The position numbers and the translations under genes are program-made. The notes under the pieces are model-generated. The model searched no databases. It was not told the DNA's origin and worked only from the letters and a program-made list of their open reading frames with translations. From Acidobacteriota bacterium (GTDB lineage Bacteria; Acidobacteriota; Terriglobia; Bryobacterales; JACQDG01), in NCBI GenBank assembly GCA_016201185.1, contig JACQDG010000145.1:1-7135 (forward strand): 7,135 bases of DNA, written 5' to 3'. Positions 5,872 through 7,135 of this stretch are shown in pieces (position 1 is the stretch's first letter; every line of letters starts with the position of its first letter).

Positions 5872-6358
5872 GACCGCACAGCTTTAAATGCAAATGGAAG
5901 ACTGGAAGAGGGATCCTTCGTCCACTCAAACGTTCGGCCACTACCAGCGCCGGTGGAGACTTGCCCAGCAAGCTCAAGGTCGTTTCATATTCGCCGGCCT
6001 CGGCATACGGCGGGTCCAGAAACACGATGTCGGCCTCGATGGCTCCTATTGCCCTGGTTACGGACTTTTCGAGGACCTTCGCTCTCCCCTCCAGGCCGAG
6101 CGCGCGGAGATTCCTCCGCAGCACGGACACCGCCTTTCTATCGTTTTCAATGAACACGGCCCGGGCGGCGCCCCGGCTCAAGGCCTCGATTCCCACGGCT
6201 CCCGACCCGGCGTAGGCATCCACAAACGTGCTTCCAGCCACCTGCTCTCCCAGCACATTGAAAAGCGTCTCCCGCAGCCGGTCGCTGGTAGGCCGCACGG
6301 CGCGGCCGGGCAGAGCCTTCAGCCGCCGGGAACGGAACTCTCCCCCAATGACGCGCAT
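5792..6358 (-). CDS. rsmD: 16S rRNA (guanine(966)-N(2))-methyltransferase RsmD, C-terminus divergent
   Basis: A 188-residue SAM-dependent methyltransferase of the RsmD family, which methylates G966 of 16S rRNA in the assembling 30S subunit. The family N-terminus MRVIGGEFRSRRL and RPTSDRLRETLFNVL are present. The SAM-binding motif is DAYAGSGAVGIEALSRGA (47-64), the acidic ribose-binding position is E71 in FIEND, and the catalytic motif DPPY is at 115-118. Homology is good to about residue 148 (ALVVAERLSGRR). After that, the usual closing segment of strand plus L-S-F-Y-like motif is missing and replaced by an arginine- and proline-rich tail read antisense to the dehydrogenase. A shift into another frame near 5913-5925 would give a tail containing VRSQLDLFRAKAT, ending at 5838, which looks more like a native RsmD end. 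It starts 8 nt after recG stops, so the two genes are co-transcribed. Confidence 0.85.
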   Translation of the reverse strand: MRVIGGEFRSRRLKALPGRAVRPTSDRLRETLFNVLGEQVAGSTFVDAYAGSGAVGIEALSRGAARAVFIENDRKAVSVLRRNLRALGLEGRAKVLEKSVTRAIGAIEADIVFLDPPYAEAGEYETTLSLLGKSPPALVVAERLSGRRIPLPVFHLHLKLCGLNWIFSGRRPRRFLPRGRPISRPRPQ

Positions 6359-6366
6359 CTTCGACG

Positions 6367-7135
6367 CTATCCCACCTGCACCAGCCCGTAGCGCCGCTGC
6401 CAGCTCTCGCGTATGTAGGCTACGAGCTTCCGCAGCTCCTCCGGCGAGGAAGGATTCTCGACGCAGGCCGTGGCCTCGTTGCGCGCGACCTCCAGCACCT
6501 CGCGGTCCCGCAGCAGGTTGGCCACCCGGAAGGTCGGAAGCCCGCTCTGGCGGGTGCCGAAGAACTCGCCCGGCCCGCGCAGTTTCAGGTCGACCTCAGC
6601 AATGCGGAAGCCGTCGGTGGTTTCGAGCATCGTTTGAATCCGCTCCTGCGCCGCCTCGGTCAGCTCGGCCGTCACCAGCAGGCAGTAGCTCTGCTCCGGG
6701 CCGCGGCCCACCCGGCCCCGGAGCTGGTGCAACTGGGCCAGGCCGAAGTTTTCCGCGTGCTCGATCGCCATCACCGCGGCGTTGGGCACGTCCACTCCTA
6801 CTTCCACCACGGAGGTAGCGACCAGGATGTCGATCCTGCCCTCCTTGAAGTCCTGCATCACGCCTTCCTTCTCGGCGGCCGGCAGCCGGCCGTGCAGCAG
6901 GCCCACGGCCAGGTCCGGGAACACCACCGTGGAGAGATGCGTGTGCATCTTCTCGGCCGCCTTGATGGAGCGGGTCTCCGATTCCTCGATCATGGGGTAG
7001 ACGACATAGGCCTGCCGACCCAGCTCGACCTGCGAACGCAAAAAGGAATACACCTCCTCGGTCGCGTCCTGGGTATAGTGCCGGGTCTCGATCGGCCGCC
7101 GGCCGGGCGGCAGCTCGTCGATCACAGAAACGTCG
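6367..7135 (-). CDS. recG: ATP-dependent DNA helicase RecG, C-terminal part
   Basis: This is the last 256 residues or so of RecG (family length about 690), the branched-DNA helicase that regresses stalled forks and processes recombination junctions. The frame runs off the right edge; the first visible codons read DVSVIDELPPGRRPI, a conserved segment shortly after the DEAD-box helicase core. Next come YVVYPMIEES, LLHGRLPAAEKEGVMQDF, the helicase motif V region ILVATSVVEVGVDVPNA, motif VI QLHQLRGRVGRG, and FRIAEVDLKLRGPGEFFGTRQSG, which includes the TRG helical hairpin that couples ATP hydrolysis to translocation. All key motifs in this part are intact. rsmD follows after 8 nt in the same direction, so the genes form one unit. 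The GTG at 7125 is an internal valine. Confidence 0.97.
   Translation of the reverse strand, partial: DVSVIDELPPGRRPIETRHYTQDATEEVYSFLRSQVELGRQAYVVYPMIEESETRSIKAAEKMHTHLSTVVFPDLAVGLLHGRLPAAEKEGVMQDFKEGRIDILVATSVVEVGVDVPNAAVMAIEHAENFGLAQLHQLRGRVGRGPEQSYCLLVTAELTEAAQERIQTMLETTDGFRIAEVDLKLRGPGEFFGTRQSGLPTFRVANLLRDREVLEVARNEATACVENPSSPEELRKLVAYIRESWQRRYGLVQVG

Overview
The window is high-GC bacterial chromosome. The mix of genes (an oxalyl-CoA-synthetase-like ligase, a ketopantoate reductase-like enzyme, a solitary Flp pilin, a periplasmic PQQ dehydrogenase with an internal haem c domain, and a recG-rsmD pair) and a 23-bp palindromic intergenic repeat fit an Acidobacteriota genome best, perhaps of the Bryobacterales/Solibacter type. 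That assignment is an inference from gene content and recalled family resemblance, not from a marker gene.

Layout. 1-2017 (+): the last two thirds of an AMP-forming acyl-CoA ligase, whose stop overlaps the start of a panE/apbA-family reductase in an ATGA junction, so the two look translationally coupled. 2013-2136: a short foldback element with imperfect terminal inverted repeats and a perfect 23-bp internal inverted repeat. Its left end carries the reductase stop codon. 2137-2502: a non-coding stretch, less GC-rich than its flanks, with a good sigma70-type promoter and a strong ribosome binding site for a 68-residue Flp-type prepilin (2503-2709). 2818-3387 (-): an exported SRPBCC/AHSA1-like protein convergent with the pilin. 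3525-3601 (+): tRNA-Arg(CCG) with encoded CCA. 3733-5871 (+): a secreted PQQ-dependent dehydrogenase of the membrane glucose dehydrogenase family, lacking its membrane anchor and carrying a CxxCH cytochrome c domain inside the propeller. 5792-7135 (-): rsmD and the C-terminal part of recG in one transcription unit. The rsmD reading frame overlaps the dehydrogenase tail to tail by 80 bp.

How the genes work together. The ligase and reductase are the only clear metabolic pair. The PQQ enzyme would oxidise a sugar or alcohol in the periplasm and could pass electrons through its own haem to the respiratory chain. recG and rsmD are housekeeping genes (fork and recombination repair; 16S rRNA methylation). 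I see no defence system, CRISPR array, phage or intact transposase. The points most worth checking are the foldback element at the panE end, the mid-propeller cytochrome, the divergent RsmD C-terminus in the convergent overlap, and the orphan pilin.
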